Shown: in pieces, positions 8,186 through 16,081 of the stretch
Layout: every line of letters starts with the position of its first letter
How positions within the stretch are numbered: position 1 is the first letter of the stretch
NCBI GenBank assembly: GCA_021785795.1
Contig: JAJYEK010000008.1
Span: 1-58,667, forward strand
Direction: 5' to 3'
DNA from: Pseudomonadota bacterium
GTDB taxonomy: Bacteria > Pseudomonadota > Gammaproteobacteria > Acidiferrobacterales > UBA6901
Length of the DNA stretch: 58,667 nt
Notes under the pieces: generated by a model
Seen by the model: the letters and a program-made list of their open reading frames with translations, nothing else
Database searches by the model: none
Told to the model about the DNA's origin: nothing
Position numbers and translations under genes: made by a program

Positions 8186-8461
8186 TCAGCAGCCGCCGAC
8201 CCTGACCGGTGCGGCAGCGGCCGCACCGGGTGCCGCCGCCTTCGGGGGATGCTGCAGGTAATTGCCTACCAGGTCGGTCATGGACACCGTGCCATAGATG
8301 CCACCCAGATTGATGGGCGGAAACGACTCCATCGGCTGCGGGGTACGGGCGCTGGCCAGGATCTGCGGCGACACTGCAGCATACCGAAACATGACCACCA
8401 GCACGGCCAGCGTCACGCCGAGGCAGACGACGCAGTAGAGCAGGATCTGTTTGGCGTTCAT
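8186..8461 (-). CDS. Small membrane protein in sulfur operon (91 aa)
   Basis: A 91-residue protein with one N-terminal membrane helix (residues 6-28) and a Pro/Ala-rich tail ending VRVGGC. The middle (SFPPINLGGIYGTVSMTDLVG) is probably periplasmic. I do not recognise the family. The start at 8461 has an AGGGAGACG ribosome site upstream. The gene sits between the 30-residue gene and the membrane rhodanese with very short gaps, so it very likely belongs to the same complex or pathway. Confidence 0.65.
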   Translation of the reverse strand: MNAKQILLYCVVCLGVTLAVLVVMFRYAAVSPQILASARTPQPMESFPPINLGGIYGTVSMTDLVGNYLQHPPKAAAPGAAAAAPVRVGGC

Positions 8462-8472
8462 CGTCGTCTCCC

Positions 8473-8565
8473 TCAGAACACATCCTTGGTCAGGGCGATA
8501 TACAGGATGTAAAACATCACCACGAACATGATGATTTGCAGCCAGGTTTGTAGGTCCAGATGCAT
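8473..8565 (-). CDS. 30-residue single-helix membrane protein
   Basis: A very short gene for a 30-residue protein starting MHLDLQTWLQIIMFVV and ending ALTKDVF. Residues 8-25 form one hydrophobic helix. It is supported by a strong ribosome site (GGAGG, five bases before the ATG) and by its fit in the gap between neighbours: its stop is 11 bases before the next start. Its size and type recall the small accessory subunits of membrane oxidases (CydX- or CcoQ-like), but I see no sequence match to them. Confidence 0.65.
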   Translation of the reverse strand: MHLDLQTWLQIIMFVVMFYILYIALTKDVF

Positions 8566-8591
8566 GATTGCCTCCAGTAATTGCGCCTAGG

Positions 8592-8831
8592 TCAGTCGAC
8601 CCCGGCGGCGGGGCCAGGTCCGGCAACACCCTTGTAGTCGCGCACCAGCGTATTCACGCTGAGCGGCTTGCCGTCGACGGGATTGATTACCGGCGGCGTG
8701 AAGAACGGTACGCCATCGCGCGTGGCCCGCAGGTAAGCGGGCGGTTTAGCCAGCAAGTAGACGAACGAGCCAATAGTGGCTGCAAATCCCACCAGCGCGA
8801 TAAACGCCATCTGTATTCGAGCTGCGGACAT
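8592..8831 (-). CDS. Small membrane protein in sulfur operon (79 aa)
   Basis: A 79-residue protein with one membrane helix near the N-terminus (residues 7-29, MAFIALVGFAATIGSFVYLL) followed by a soluble part with FFTPPVINPVDGKPLSVNTLV. No cysteine is present. I do not recognise the family. It follows tusA after nine bases and precedes the 30-residue membrane gene, so three tiny membrane proteins stand in a row here. Confidence 0.65.
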   Translation of the reverse strand: MSAARIQMAFIALVGFAATIGSFVYLLAKPPAYLRATRDGVPFFTPPVINPVDGKPLSVNTLVRDYKGVAGPGPAAGVD

Positions 8832-8840
8832 GACAGCCTC

Positions 8841-9146
8841 CTAGTTCTTGCGCACGAACACGCGCCAGTAGCGTTCTGCCTTGATGGTGCCCAGGTGGGA
8901 GCCGTGGAGTTCCGGCATCATCGTCGGAATTGCCTCCATCGAGGTCGGATTGTCTACCTTGACTTCGATGACGGCACCCGGTGCAGCCTTGCTGAGCGCC
9001 TTCTTGGTCATGAGCTGGGGCCGCGGGCAGGAGTCGCCCAGAACATCCACGACCTGGCTCACGGTATAGTGCTGGTCACCGAGTGTGATCGTGCCGGTTG
9101 CTTGCGCGCTCGGCTCTTCGGATTTTTTGCTGCTGAACAGGCCCAT
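8841..9146 (-). CDS. tusA: TusA-family sulfur carrier
   Basis: A 101-residue sulfur carrier of the TusA/SirA family. The signature is GDSC40-P41-RPQLMTKKAL, where Cys40 carries the persulfide, then EVKVDNPTSMEAIPTMM. The first 25 residues (MGLFSSKKSEEPSAQ) are an unusual charged extension. TusA proteins next to YeeE/YedE permeases act in thiosulfate uptake or in handing sulfur to oxidation enzymes. It lies three bases after the second permease gene and is probably cytoplasmic. Confidence 0.9.
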   Translation of the reverse strand: MGLFSSKKSEEPSAQATGTITLGDQHYTVSQVVDVLGDSCPRPQLMTKKALSKAAPGAVIEVKVDNPTSMEAIPTMMPELHGSHLGTIKAERYWRVFVRKN

Positions 9147-9149
9147 GTC

Positions 9150-9866
9150 TTACGCCTCCTCTTGGAAAGAACCACTTGCTCCCGCTCCACCCGCCGTCGC
9201 CGCGCCGATGGCCGTTTCCGGCATCGCTGCATCGGCCCGGGGTGACGGACTGGCAGCCCCGGAAGGAACCTGCCCGCGCGCCGCCTGAATTGAACGCTCC
9301 TTGCGAAGGATCGCGCGGTACAGGCCGAACAGCGCTGCAAACTGGATCAAGCCGAACACGATTGCCGGGATACCGGTCTTTTGCTGCAGCGTCAGCGCGT
9401 CGGCAAAGCCGAACTGCAGTCCCGCCAGATTGGGCTGCCCGGTCATGGTCGCTGGGGCCGGCGGCCAGTAGGTGAACGACCAAACCAGCGAAGACACGAA
9501 CAGCCCGATGATCAGAAACAGCAGCGCCCACAGCGCACCGACATTGCCTTCGCCAGTCTTTACCCAAGAGGACACCGTGCAGGCGCCCGCCAGAACCATG
9601 CCGATGCCGAAAAGGAACAGCCCGACGAACTGGTTGAGTCCGACATCGAAGCGCATGGGATTGCCGTTGCCGACAGTGATGAACCCGGTGAATCCGAGCG
9701 TGAGTATCATCATGCCCACCAGTAACGCCTTGGTATTGCGATAGCTCTTGAAGAGCATCGCATCACGCAGCGCCGCCGTGTTGCACCAGCGCGAACGCTG
9801 CACCAGCACCCCCACCGTGCTGCCGAAAATAAATGCCGCAACGCACTGGCCTGTTACCGTTATCAT
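9150..9866 (-). CDS. YeeE/YedE family sulfur-compound permease (long half)
   Basis: A 238-residue membrane protein of the YeeE/YedE (TsuA, PmpB-like) family that moves thiosulfate or another sulfur species across the inner membrane. Family features are the RSRWCNTAALRD block near residue 25 with a pore cysteine and GMVLAGACTVSSWVKTGEGN near residue 90 with a second cysteine. About five helices are seen, then a Pro/Ala-rich cytoplasmic tail after residue 195. It follows the first permease by four bases, so the two half-permeases are likely one transporter. Confidence 0.87.
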   Translation of the reverse strand: MITVTGQCVAAFIFGSTVGVLVQRSRWCNTAALRDAMLFKSYRNTKALLVGMMILTLGFTGFITVGNGNPMRFDVGLNQFVGLFLFGIGMVLAGACTVSSWVKTGEGNVGALWALLFLIIGLFVSSLVWSFTYWPPAPATMTGQPNLAGLQFGFADALTLQQKTGIPAIVFGLIQFAALFGLYRAILRKERSIQAARGQVPSGAASPSPRADAAMPETAIGAATAGGAGASGSFQEEA

Positions 9867-9870
9867 GTCT

Positions 9871-10365
9871 CTACGCCTCCAGAGCTTTCTTGTAGATCAA
9901 GCTGCCGACCCATGCGCCCGCCACGATCCCGCTCACGGCAAGATACCCGCCCAGGTTCATTTCGGGTGTCAGACCGAAAAACGTGCTGACATTGCACACG
10001 AAGGACATGCGTATGCCGATACCCATCAGCAGTCCGCCGATAGTGATCATCACCCATTCTGAGAGATGGCGCGGAACCCGCCAGTAGAATTCCTTGCTGA
10101 GCACAGCTGCCACAAACGCACCGAAACCCATGCCAAGGCTGATGTAGATCTTCCAATAGGCCCAGGTCGGCGTGAACACCAGGGTCCAGAAGGGAATGCG
10201 GGCCAGGGTCTTGGCGCCCAGCACGTATTTCGCGACCAGGCCGGCGATCATGGTTTCGCCGCCGCCCACGGTCCAGGCTCCGACGATTACAAACAGGAAC
10301 ACATCGAGCAGCGCGATGATCGCCAGCGCAATGATCGGATCGAGGGTCTTCTTGAACAAATCCAT
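9871..10365 (-). CDS. YeeE/YedE family sulfur-compound permease (short half)
   Basis: A 164-residue membrane protein, first gene of the sulfur operon. It has four or five helices and the family block LLMGIGIRMSFVCNVSTFFG near residue 112, where the cysteine would line the sulfur path. Two-gene YeeE systems such as PmpA/PmpB have the same half-size arrangement. Its start lies about 60 bases downstream of the predicted sigma-54 transcription start. Inference: with the next gene it forms the import step of the pathway. Confidence 0.87.
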   Translation of the reverse strand: MDLFKKTLDPIIALAIIALLDVFLFVIVGAWTVGGGETMIAGLVAKYVLGAKTLARIPFWTLVFTPTWAYWKIYISLGMGFGAFVAAVLSKEFYWRVPRHLSEWVMITIGGLLMGIGIRMSFVCNVSTFFGLTPEMNLGGYLAVSGIVAGAWVGSLIYKKALEA

Positions 10366-10433
10366 GCAGGCTCTCCCCAGGGCTGTGGCCAGTACCGCGG
10401 GCGACCGGTCGGGACCCGCTGCCGGCTCTTGTT

Positions 10434-10449
10434 AGCAATTTCGGTGCCA
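10434..10449 (-). promoter_or_regulatory. Sigma-54 (RpoN) promoter of sulfur operon
   Basis: Read on the minus strand the site is TGGCACCGAAATTGCT. The -24 GG and -12 GC are exactly ten bases apart and both surrounding boxes match consensus (TGGCAC, TTGCT). Transcription would start near 10422, about 57 bases before the first permease gene. The neighbouring minus-strand regulator has the GAFTGA loop needed to activate this class of promoter. Confidence 0.8.
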
Positions 10450-10479
10450 CCCGAAATTTGGGGTAACGAAGGGAGAAGT

Positions 10480-10494
10480 TGTTTTGTGAAAACA
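10480..10494 (-). promoter_or_regulatory. Candidate activator-binding palindrome
   Basis: The 15-base word TGTTTTCACAAAACA is a perfect 6+6 inverted repeat around three bases, lying about 35 bases upstream of the -24 box. It may be an upstream activating site for the adjacent response regulator. It is closer to the promoter than most such sites, and only one copy is clear, so the call is tentative. Confidence 0.35.
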
Positions 10495-10572
10495 GCTAGA
10501 TAGAAGCCGGTGTGCGCCTTCCACCGCTGTGCTGCCCTGTTCGATTTTGGATCATTGATGTAGCGAACTGAT

Positions 10573-11907
10573 TCAGCCGGCTTCGTCGAGTTTGCGCCGC
10601 AGCGTCGAACGGCTGATGCCCAGAACCCGAGCCGCAACGACCTGGTTGCCACCATGGGCCGCGAGCACCCGGCGGATGTGGCGGGTCTCAACGTCCGTCA
10701 GGCTGAGACGGGTCTCATCCTCCCGGGCCCCGTTCCCCGCCGGAGCCGGACCAAGCGCGATCTCGTCCGCATCCAGCACCGACTTGGCATGAAGGGCGAA
10801 GCTGCGCTCTATGATGTTTTCCAGCTGACGCACGTTACCCGGCCAGTCATACTGGAGCAGCTTGTCGCGCGCCGCCGCCGTGAGGGACAAGTCGTCCCGG
10901 CCCCGGCTCTTGCGCAGCTGCGCAAGAAAATGGTCCACGAGCAACGCTATGTCCTCACGCCGTTCACGCAGCGGCGGCAGGGCGATCGGCAGCACGTTCA
11001 GCCGGAACAGCAGATCGCTGCGGAAACTGCCCTCCGCCACCATGGCATCGAGGTCCCGGTTGGTCGCGACAATCACGCGCACGTCCACCTTTACTTCCGA
11101 TTCTCCGCCCACGGGACGCACTTCGCCTTCCTGCAGCACCCGCAGCAGTTTGGCCTGCAGCCGCTGGCTGATATCGCCGATTTCGTCGAGAAACAGCGTG
11201 CCCCCGTGGGCACGCTGAAACAAACCACGCATGTTCGCGGTGGCGCCGGTGAACGCTCCTTTGACATGGCCGAACAGCTCCGAGTCAAGAAGCTCCTCCG
11301 GCAGGGCACAGCAGTTGACTGCGATGAACGGGCCGCGGGCGCGTCGGCTGGTGGCATGGATTGCGCGCGCGATCACCTCCTTGCCGGTCCCGGTCTCGCC
11401 CGTCACCAGCACCGGAATGTCCTGGTTGCGGATGCGTTCGACCAGTTCGACGATTCCCTGCATCGCCGGGCTGCCGGCGATGATCTTGGACAGCTGATCA
11501 CGCCCGGAAAGTTTCTCCCGCAGGCGCGTCACTTCCTCGCGCAGCGATTTCTTTTCCAGCACCTTGTTGATGCGCAGCATCAGCTCGTCGGGGTTGATGG
11601 GCTTGGTCAGGTAGTCATAGGCGCCGAGCCGCATCGCCTCCACCGCGGTTTCGATCGAGGCGTAGGCAGTCATGACGATGCTTTCCGCCGGATTCGCACT
11701 GGCCCCAAGCTGGGCCAGCAGCGACATGCCGCTCGCATCACCCAGGCGCAGATCGAGTACGACCAGATCGACCTGGTTGCGTTCCAGCGCAGCTCCCGCC
11801 GCTTCCAGCCCGTCTGCCTCTATGGCAAAGTGCCCCTCCGCCCGCAGGAGCATGCTCAACGTCTTGCGGATGGAGGGCTCGTCATCAACGATCAGTATCG
11901 TGGCCAT
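10573..11907 (-). CDS. Sigma-54-dependent response regulator (NtrC type)
   Basis: A 444-residue transcription activator. It has a receiver domain (1-120) with phospho-acceptor D52, an AAA+ domain with Walker A GETGTGKE (170-177), the sigma-54 contact loop GAFTGA (217-222) and Walker B ending in DEIGD (241-245), and a Fis-type helix-turn-helix at the C-terminus ([15 protein letters not shown]). All key parts are intact. It starts five bases after the histidine kinase stop, and 124 bases downstream of its own stop lies a sigma-54 promoter that is the likely target. Sulfur-oxidation activators such as TspR of Acidithiobacillus are of this type. Confidence 0.92.
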   Translation of the reverse strand: MATILIVDDEPSIRKTLSMLLRAEGHFAIEADGLEAAGAALERNQVDLVVLDLRLGDASGMSLLAQLGASANPAESIVMTAYASIETAVEAMRLGAYDYLTKPINPDELMLRINKVLEKKSLREEVTRLREKLSGRDQLSKIIAGSPAMQGIVELVERIRNQDIPVLVTGETGTGKEVIARAIHATSRRARGPFIAVNCCALPEELLDSELFGHVKGAFTGATANMRGLFQRAHGGTLFLDEIGDISQRLQAKLLRVLQEGEVRPVGGESEVKVDVRVIVATNRDLDAMVAEGSFRSDLLFRLNVLPIALPPLRERREDIALLVDHFLAQLRKSRGRDDLSLTAAARDKLLQYDWPGNVRQLENIIERSFALHAKSVLDADEIALGPAPAGNGAREDETRLSLTDVETRHIRRVLAAHGGNQVVAARVLGISRSTLRRKLDEAG

Positions 11908-11912
11908 CGGAT

Positions 11913-13358
11913 TCAGACAGCCTCCAATTCGAAGCTCATTTCGGTTCCCACGTTCACGTGGCTAATGATCGACAGCATGGTGCCGTGCTGCATCAGTATC
12001 CGCTGTGCGATCGAAAGACCGAGCCCGGTTCCCTGTTTGCGGCCGGTCACGAATGGCCGCACGATCTTGTCGAGCAACGGATCGGGTATGCCGCAGCCGT
12101 TGTCGGTAATGCTCAGGCGCACGGTGCGTCCGCGGCGCCCGACCCGCACCCGGAGCTCGCCGCCGTCGGGCATGGCCTGCACCGCGTTCAGCATCAGGTT
12201 CCAGATCACCTGACGCAATTGGTCCGGATCGTGTCGCGCCGGGCACGGGCGGACATCGCACTCGACTTCCACCTTCACTGCGGCGGCCTGGGGGTGCTGG
12301 CGTATCAGCCCGGCGACCTCCTCGACCAGGGCGCACACGTCGCCCTCCAGCAGCCGCGACTCGCGTATGCGCGCGAAGTCGAGAAAATCATTGAGGATGC
12401 GCTGCAGGCGCAGCGACTCCGTATTGAGGATTGCGATCGACTGAGCGCGGTCGCTCACCGGCAGATCGGGGCGGTCAAGAAGCTTCACCGAGTTGATAAC
12501 AGCCGACAGCGGATTGCGTATCTCGTGCGCGATGCTGGCCGAGAGCTCGCCCACGCAGGCCAGCCGTTCGGCGTCGGTCCGCTTCTCATGCTCGCTGTGT
12601 ACCTGTTCCGAGATCCGCTGCAGCGATTCCGCCATGGCATTGAATGCACCGCCGAGCAGGCCTACCTCATCCCGCGCCTGCAAATCCACGCGAACGCCCA
12701 GATTTCCGCTGCCGATTCTGCGAACTGCCGCCATGAGCGTGTACAAATTGCGCGTAATGAGCAGCGACAGCACCCATGCTGCAATGCTGCCCACCACCAG
12801 GGCGAGCAGTATGAAAAGCAGGCCCTCATCGCGCGTTGCAGTGAGCTCACTCTGCAGATGGCGCGTTGACATTTCCAGGAGCACGGTGCCGACCCGTTGT
12901 CCCGCCACCCGGATCTGCTCCTGCAGCCGCAATCTGTTGCGCCCGTGCGTTCCGGTTCCGGCGGATGGAATCTGCAGGGGGTGGCCCACCTGGTGCGGAT
13001 CGGTGCTGGCAAGAACATCCCCGCGCACGTCCAGAATCGCCCCCTCGGTAACGTCGGGCTGTTGCTTCACCCGCCCGGTGACTTCTGCCAGCGATCCAAG
13101 ATCCTCGGCCAGCAGCGCATTGGTGCTAGCCACGGCCATGAGCGTGATGAGAGAGTGCGCCCGATTGCGCAACTCCGCCCGTATCGCCTCGGACTGCTTG
13201 TCTACCGCAGACCAGACGAACGCCCCCATCAGCACCGCATGCACGAGCGCGACCGAGAACACCAGCCGGAACCGCAGTGTCCGGAAGAACGACAGCTTCG
13301 GCACCTGCTGCTCCGCTGGAGGTGCCGCCTCCGCATGATCCAGCTCTATGACACTCAT
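11913..13358 (-). CDS. Membrane sensor histidine kinase
   Basis: A 481-residue inner-membrane kinase. Helices at about 31-50 and 180-203 enclose a periplasmic domain of roughly 130 residues; a HAMP domain (204-255) follows, then the phospho-acceptor H278 in SASIAHEIRNPLSAV, and the ATPase domain with NLMLNAVQ (N box), DNGCGIP (G1) and GTGLGLSIAQ (G2). The ATG overlaps the stop of the PhnD-like gene by four bases, so sensor and kinase are made together. Likely role: phosphorylate the downstream regulator when the periplasmic partner binds its ligand. Confidence 0.92.
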   Translation of the reverse strand: MSVIELDHAEAAPPAEQQVPKLSFFRTLRFRLVFSVALVHAVLMGAFVWSAVDKQSEAIRAELRNRAHSLITLMAVASTNALLAEDLGSLAEVTGRVKQQPDVTEGAILDVRGDVLASTDPHQVGHPLQIPSAGTGTHGRNRLRLQEQIRVAGQRVGTVLLEMSTRHLQSELTATRDEGLLFILLALVVGSIAAWVLSLLITRNLYTLMAAVRRIGSGNLGVRVDLQARDEVGLLGGAFNAMAESLQRISEQVHSEHEKRTDAERLACVGELSASIAHEIRNPLSAVINSVKLLDRPDLPVSDRAQSIAILNTESLRLQRILNDFLDFARIRESRLLEGDVCALVEEVAGLIRQHPQAAAVKVEVECDVRPCPARHDPDQLRQVIWNLMLNAVQAMPDGGELRVRVGRRGRTVRLSITDNGCGIPDPLLDKIVRPFVTGRKQGTGLGLSIAQRILMQHGTMLSIISHVNVGTEMSFELEAV

Positions 13359-14194
13359 CGCTTCACACCGTTGTATTCGCTGTTGTGCGCGACAACAAAT
13401 CCGCGGCTGAATCCGAGATGACCGAGGACTGCGCGCCCGCTGGCGGTGGCGGTCAGGTGCGTGAGCAGTTGCGTGATGCGATAGACTTCGGGCGCAGGCA
13501 TGTCGTCACGCACGGCAATGGGCATCTGCGGCTGCGGCGGTGTCTGCGCAATCACCCGCAAAGACTCCTGAACGTGTCGCGGCATGGAACGCAGGGACGG
13601 ATACCAGGTGCCGGCCATGTTCACCATTCCGTAATACACGGCCATCAGCGCCGAGTCCTGCGAACCGAAATACTTCACCTTCATGTCCCGGTTCACATGG
13701 ATGCCGCGAGCCTCCATGTACTGGCGCGTCATGATCGTGGCAGCGTAGGCGTTGGGATCGGGAAAGCCGATCCGCAGTCCCGGCGGCAGGCTCTGCGGCT
13801 CAAGTACGCGGATCGGGCTGTCGCGACGCACTACGAGGATGCCGGTGAACGGCTCGCCCGCCACCTTTACAATGACATGGTATCCCCAGCGGCGAGCACG
13901 CGTATAGAGCAGAGGATTCAGATATATGATGTCGTACTCGTGGCGCCGGACGCGGCGCATGAAGGATGCGAAATTCGGTGCGGTCACGAACTGGACGGGT
14001 CGGTGCAGCGCCTGCTGCAGGGCATCGGTCAGCGGCAGAAACATGCCGGCCAGCATGGTCGGACTCTGCAGCGGCAGCACGCCGAAGCGGTAGTAGCGCT
14101 GCGACCGTGCGGCCGCAGAACCGCTGGCCACGATCATCACAACCGCCGCCAGCCAGCGCAGAACCCATCGCGGCCGCCTGATCATCCGACGCAT
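13355..14194 (-). CDS. PhnD-like periplasmic binding protein, sensor component
   Basis: A 279-residue periplasmic protein of the PhnD (phosphate/phosphonate-like) binding family: FGVLPLQSPTMLAGMFLPL near residue 40, then YDIIYLNPLLY and GSQDSALMAVYYGMVNMAG blocks. An Arg-rich N-terminus with hydrophobic stretch (WLAAVVMIVASGSAAA) is the export signal. No transporter genes are near; instead it is coupled to a kinase. PhnD-type domains also form the sensor part of TtrS, which detects tetrathionate, so a sulfur oxyanion ligand is a reasonable guess. Start at 14194 is chosen; 14185 and 14248 are also possible. Confidence 0.82.
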   Translation of the reverse strand: MRRMIRRPRWVLRWLAAVVMIVASGSAAARSQRYYRFGVLPLQSPTMLAGMFLPLTDALQQALHRPVQFVTAPNFASFMRRVRRHEYDIIYLNPLLYTRARRWGYHVIVKVAGEPFTGILVVRRDSPIRVLEPQSLPPGLRIGFPDPNAYAATIMTRQYMEARGIHVNRDMKVKYFGSQDSALMAVYYGMVNMAGTWYPSLRSMPRHVQESLRVIAQTPPQPQMPIAVRDDMPAPEVYRITQLLTHLTATASGRAVLGHLGFSRGFVVAHNSEYNGVKR

Positions 14195-14320
14195 GTTTTG
14201 CACCTGCGGCGAACCGCCCTCAGCCGGACGACCCGCCAGACCCTCCACTGCAGACTGTCCATCGTCGACAGTGTAGCTCAGGCACGCTATGGCGGCGAGA
14301 CATGCCGCGCGGCCCTTCTG

Positions 14321-16081
14321 TCAGCCAGCCCCGAACCCCGGCCGCCGCTCTGCGGATTCCCGACCCCAGTCGAGACGCCGGTGGCGTGCCAAATGAAGGG
14401 GCGTCCAGGAGTGCGGGACGCGGTGCACAAAATGGTAACGGGCGACATGGTAACTCGGATCGAAGCCGTAGAAATTCATCCGCAGCCGCTCCAGCTCCTC
14501 CTCCCTGTAGGATTGGAGCGGGCGTTCGTCTTCGTCCCGCGAACGCCTCTGATTCTTATACGCCAGCGCCTGGAGGAACGCGGGATCATCCGCAATCTCG
14601 CGCGCGCGGACGCGCACGCTCTGCCGGAATTCCTCCTCCGTATCCCCGAAGTGATCATCGATCAAACCGAGGCGCCGGGCTGCGCACACCCCGAGCGGCA
14701 GACGATTCTCCGTTATGGCCTCGGCACGCTGCCTGCCAACACGCTTCGGCAGCAGGTACGTCCAGTATTCCGAACCATAGAGGTTTCCCATGCTCTTGTA
14801 GTGCGGGTTGAGAATGACCCCGGTGCGCGCCCAGACATGGTCCGCGGCGAGCGCCAGGAACACGCCGCCGGCACCTGCATTGCCACGCATGGCTGAGATC
14901 GTCAGATGGCTCGTCGTTGTGATAATCGCCTGCGCCAGGTCGTCCATCGCGTTGATGTTTCGCCAGGACTCGTCGGCCGGACTCTCCGCCGACTCGATGA
15001 CATTGAGGTGGATCCCGTTCGACCAGAAGTCCCTGCCGCCGAAAAGCACGATGACGCGCGTCGGTCGCGCACAGGCGCGCCGGTAGGCGTGCAGCAGACG
15101 CGTGCACTGCGCACTGCTCATGGCACCGTTGTAGAAATCAAAATACAGATAGCCGACCCCCTGCTCCTCGGCGTACGAGATCTCCCGGTACGTCGGTACT
15201 CCGGGCGTCGCATCGGGCGGCAGCGGCAGCTCAGCCACTTCGTCCGCCCGCGGTCCAAGGGCGGCGACCGCCGGAAGCTTGAAGGTCCTCTCGTCCGAAA
15301 CGATACGGCGCAGGTGCCCGATCCACACCGCGCCATCGCGCGTAGCCCGGCAGATCGCGCCATCGCGCCGGGCGATAATCTCGCCGGTCCGGCCGCGCAG
15401 GCTCCCCTCGGCACAGGCGTCGAACAGCAGATACGGCTGACCGAAGATCTCATCCTCGACACCGGGCACCCCGTCGGCTGATCTGATCTTCCGCAGTATC
15501 GAGGCGCTATCGTCATTGAGCCAGTCAATCCGGCGTTGCGCCTGGCGCATCAGTGGACGGGCGCGGCCGCGCACGGCGGGATCACGCACATCGAGCGGCT
15601 GCGGGACGAAGGCGCCTGACTGGAACCGGTCCACGGCCGCCAGCAGCGCGGTCACGGCCGCCTCCGTCACTTCGTTGCGGTACAGGCTGCTTTTGCGGGC
15701 AGCCCGCATCGGAAATCCCGCCGACGCCCAGATATCGCCTCCGTCCATCTGCGCATTCGCCTGCAGGACCGTCACTCCCCATTCCGCTTCCTCGTTGACG
15801 ATCGCCCAGTCGAGCGCCGAAGGACCCCGGTCCCCACGGATTCCGGGGTGCAGCACAAGGCATACGTGACGCCGCCAAACCGCCTCCGGTATGGCCCGGC
15901 GCAGGTAGGGGGCCACAACCAGATCCGGCTGATACAGCCTCGCGGCGTCGACCGTGACCGAATCATTGATGTCGAACTCGACAGATATTTCGTGACCGCG
16001 CTCGGCCAGCTCGTCGTACAGCCGCTGGGTCAGGCTGTTGAAACTATGGCTCAGAAACAGGATCCGCAACGCTCTATTCAT
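14321..16081 (-). CDS. hypX: HypX/HoxX hydrogenase maturation protein
   Basis: A 586-residue cytoplasmic protein that makes the CO ligand for the [NiFe] centre from formyl-tetrahydrofolate under aerobic conditions. The N-terminal half is a formyltransferase-like domain (ILFLSHSFNSLTQRL near residue 6, CLVLHPGIRGDRGPSALDWA near 75). The C-terminal half is a crotonase domain (SAMRGNAGAGGVFLALAADH near 408, then NPHYKSMGNLYGSEYW). The start at 16081 overlaps the hypD stop by eight bases. Last gene of hoxV-hypC-hypD-hypX. Its presence points to a hydrogenase matured in air. Confidence 0.92.
   Translation of the reverse strand: MNRALRILFLSHSFNSLTQRLYDELAERGHEISVEFDINDSVTVDAARLYQPDLVVAPYLRRAIPEAVWRRHVCLVLHPGIRGDRGPSALDWAIVNEEAEWGVTVLQANAQMDGGDIWASAGFPMRAARKSSLYRNEVTEAAVTALLAAVDRFQSGAFVPQPLDVRDPAVRGRARPLMRQAQRRIDWLNDDSASILRKIRSADGVPGVEDEIFGQPYLLFDACAEGSLRGRTGEIIARRDGAICRATRDGAVWIGHLRRIVSDERTFKLPAVAALGPRADEVAELPLPPDATPGVPTYREISYAEEQGVGYLYFDFYNGAMSSAQCTRLLHAYRRACARPTRVIVLFGGRDFWSNGIHLNVIESAESPADESWRNINAMDDLAQAIITTTSHLTISAMRGNAGAGGVFLALAADHVWARTGVILNPHYKSMGNLYGSEYWTYLLPKRVGRQRAEAITENRLPLGVCAARRLGLIDDHFGDTEEEFRQSVRVRAREIADDPAFLQALAYKNQRRSRDEDERPLQSYREEELERLRMNFYGFDPSYHVARYHFVHRVPHSWTPLHLARHRRLDWGRESAERRPGFGAG

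Noticed and set aside
10654..12213. 519-codon plus-strand frame
   Set aside because: Antisense to the response regulator and kinase, both with intact motifs.
13385..14896. 503-codon plus-strand frame
   Set aside because: Antisense to the binding protein and hypX; composition is shadow-like.
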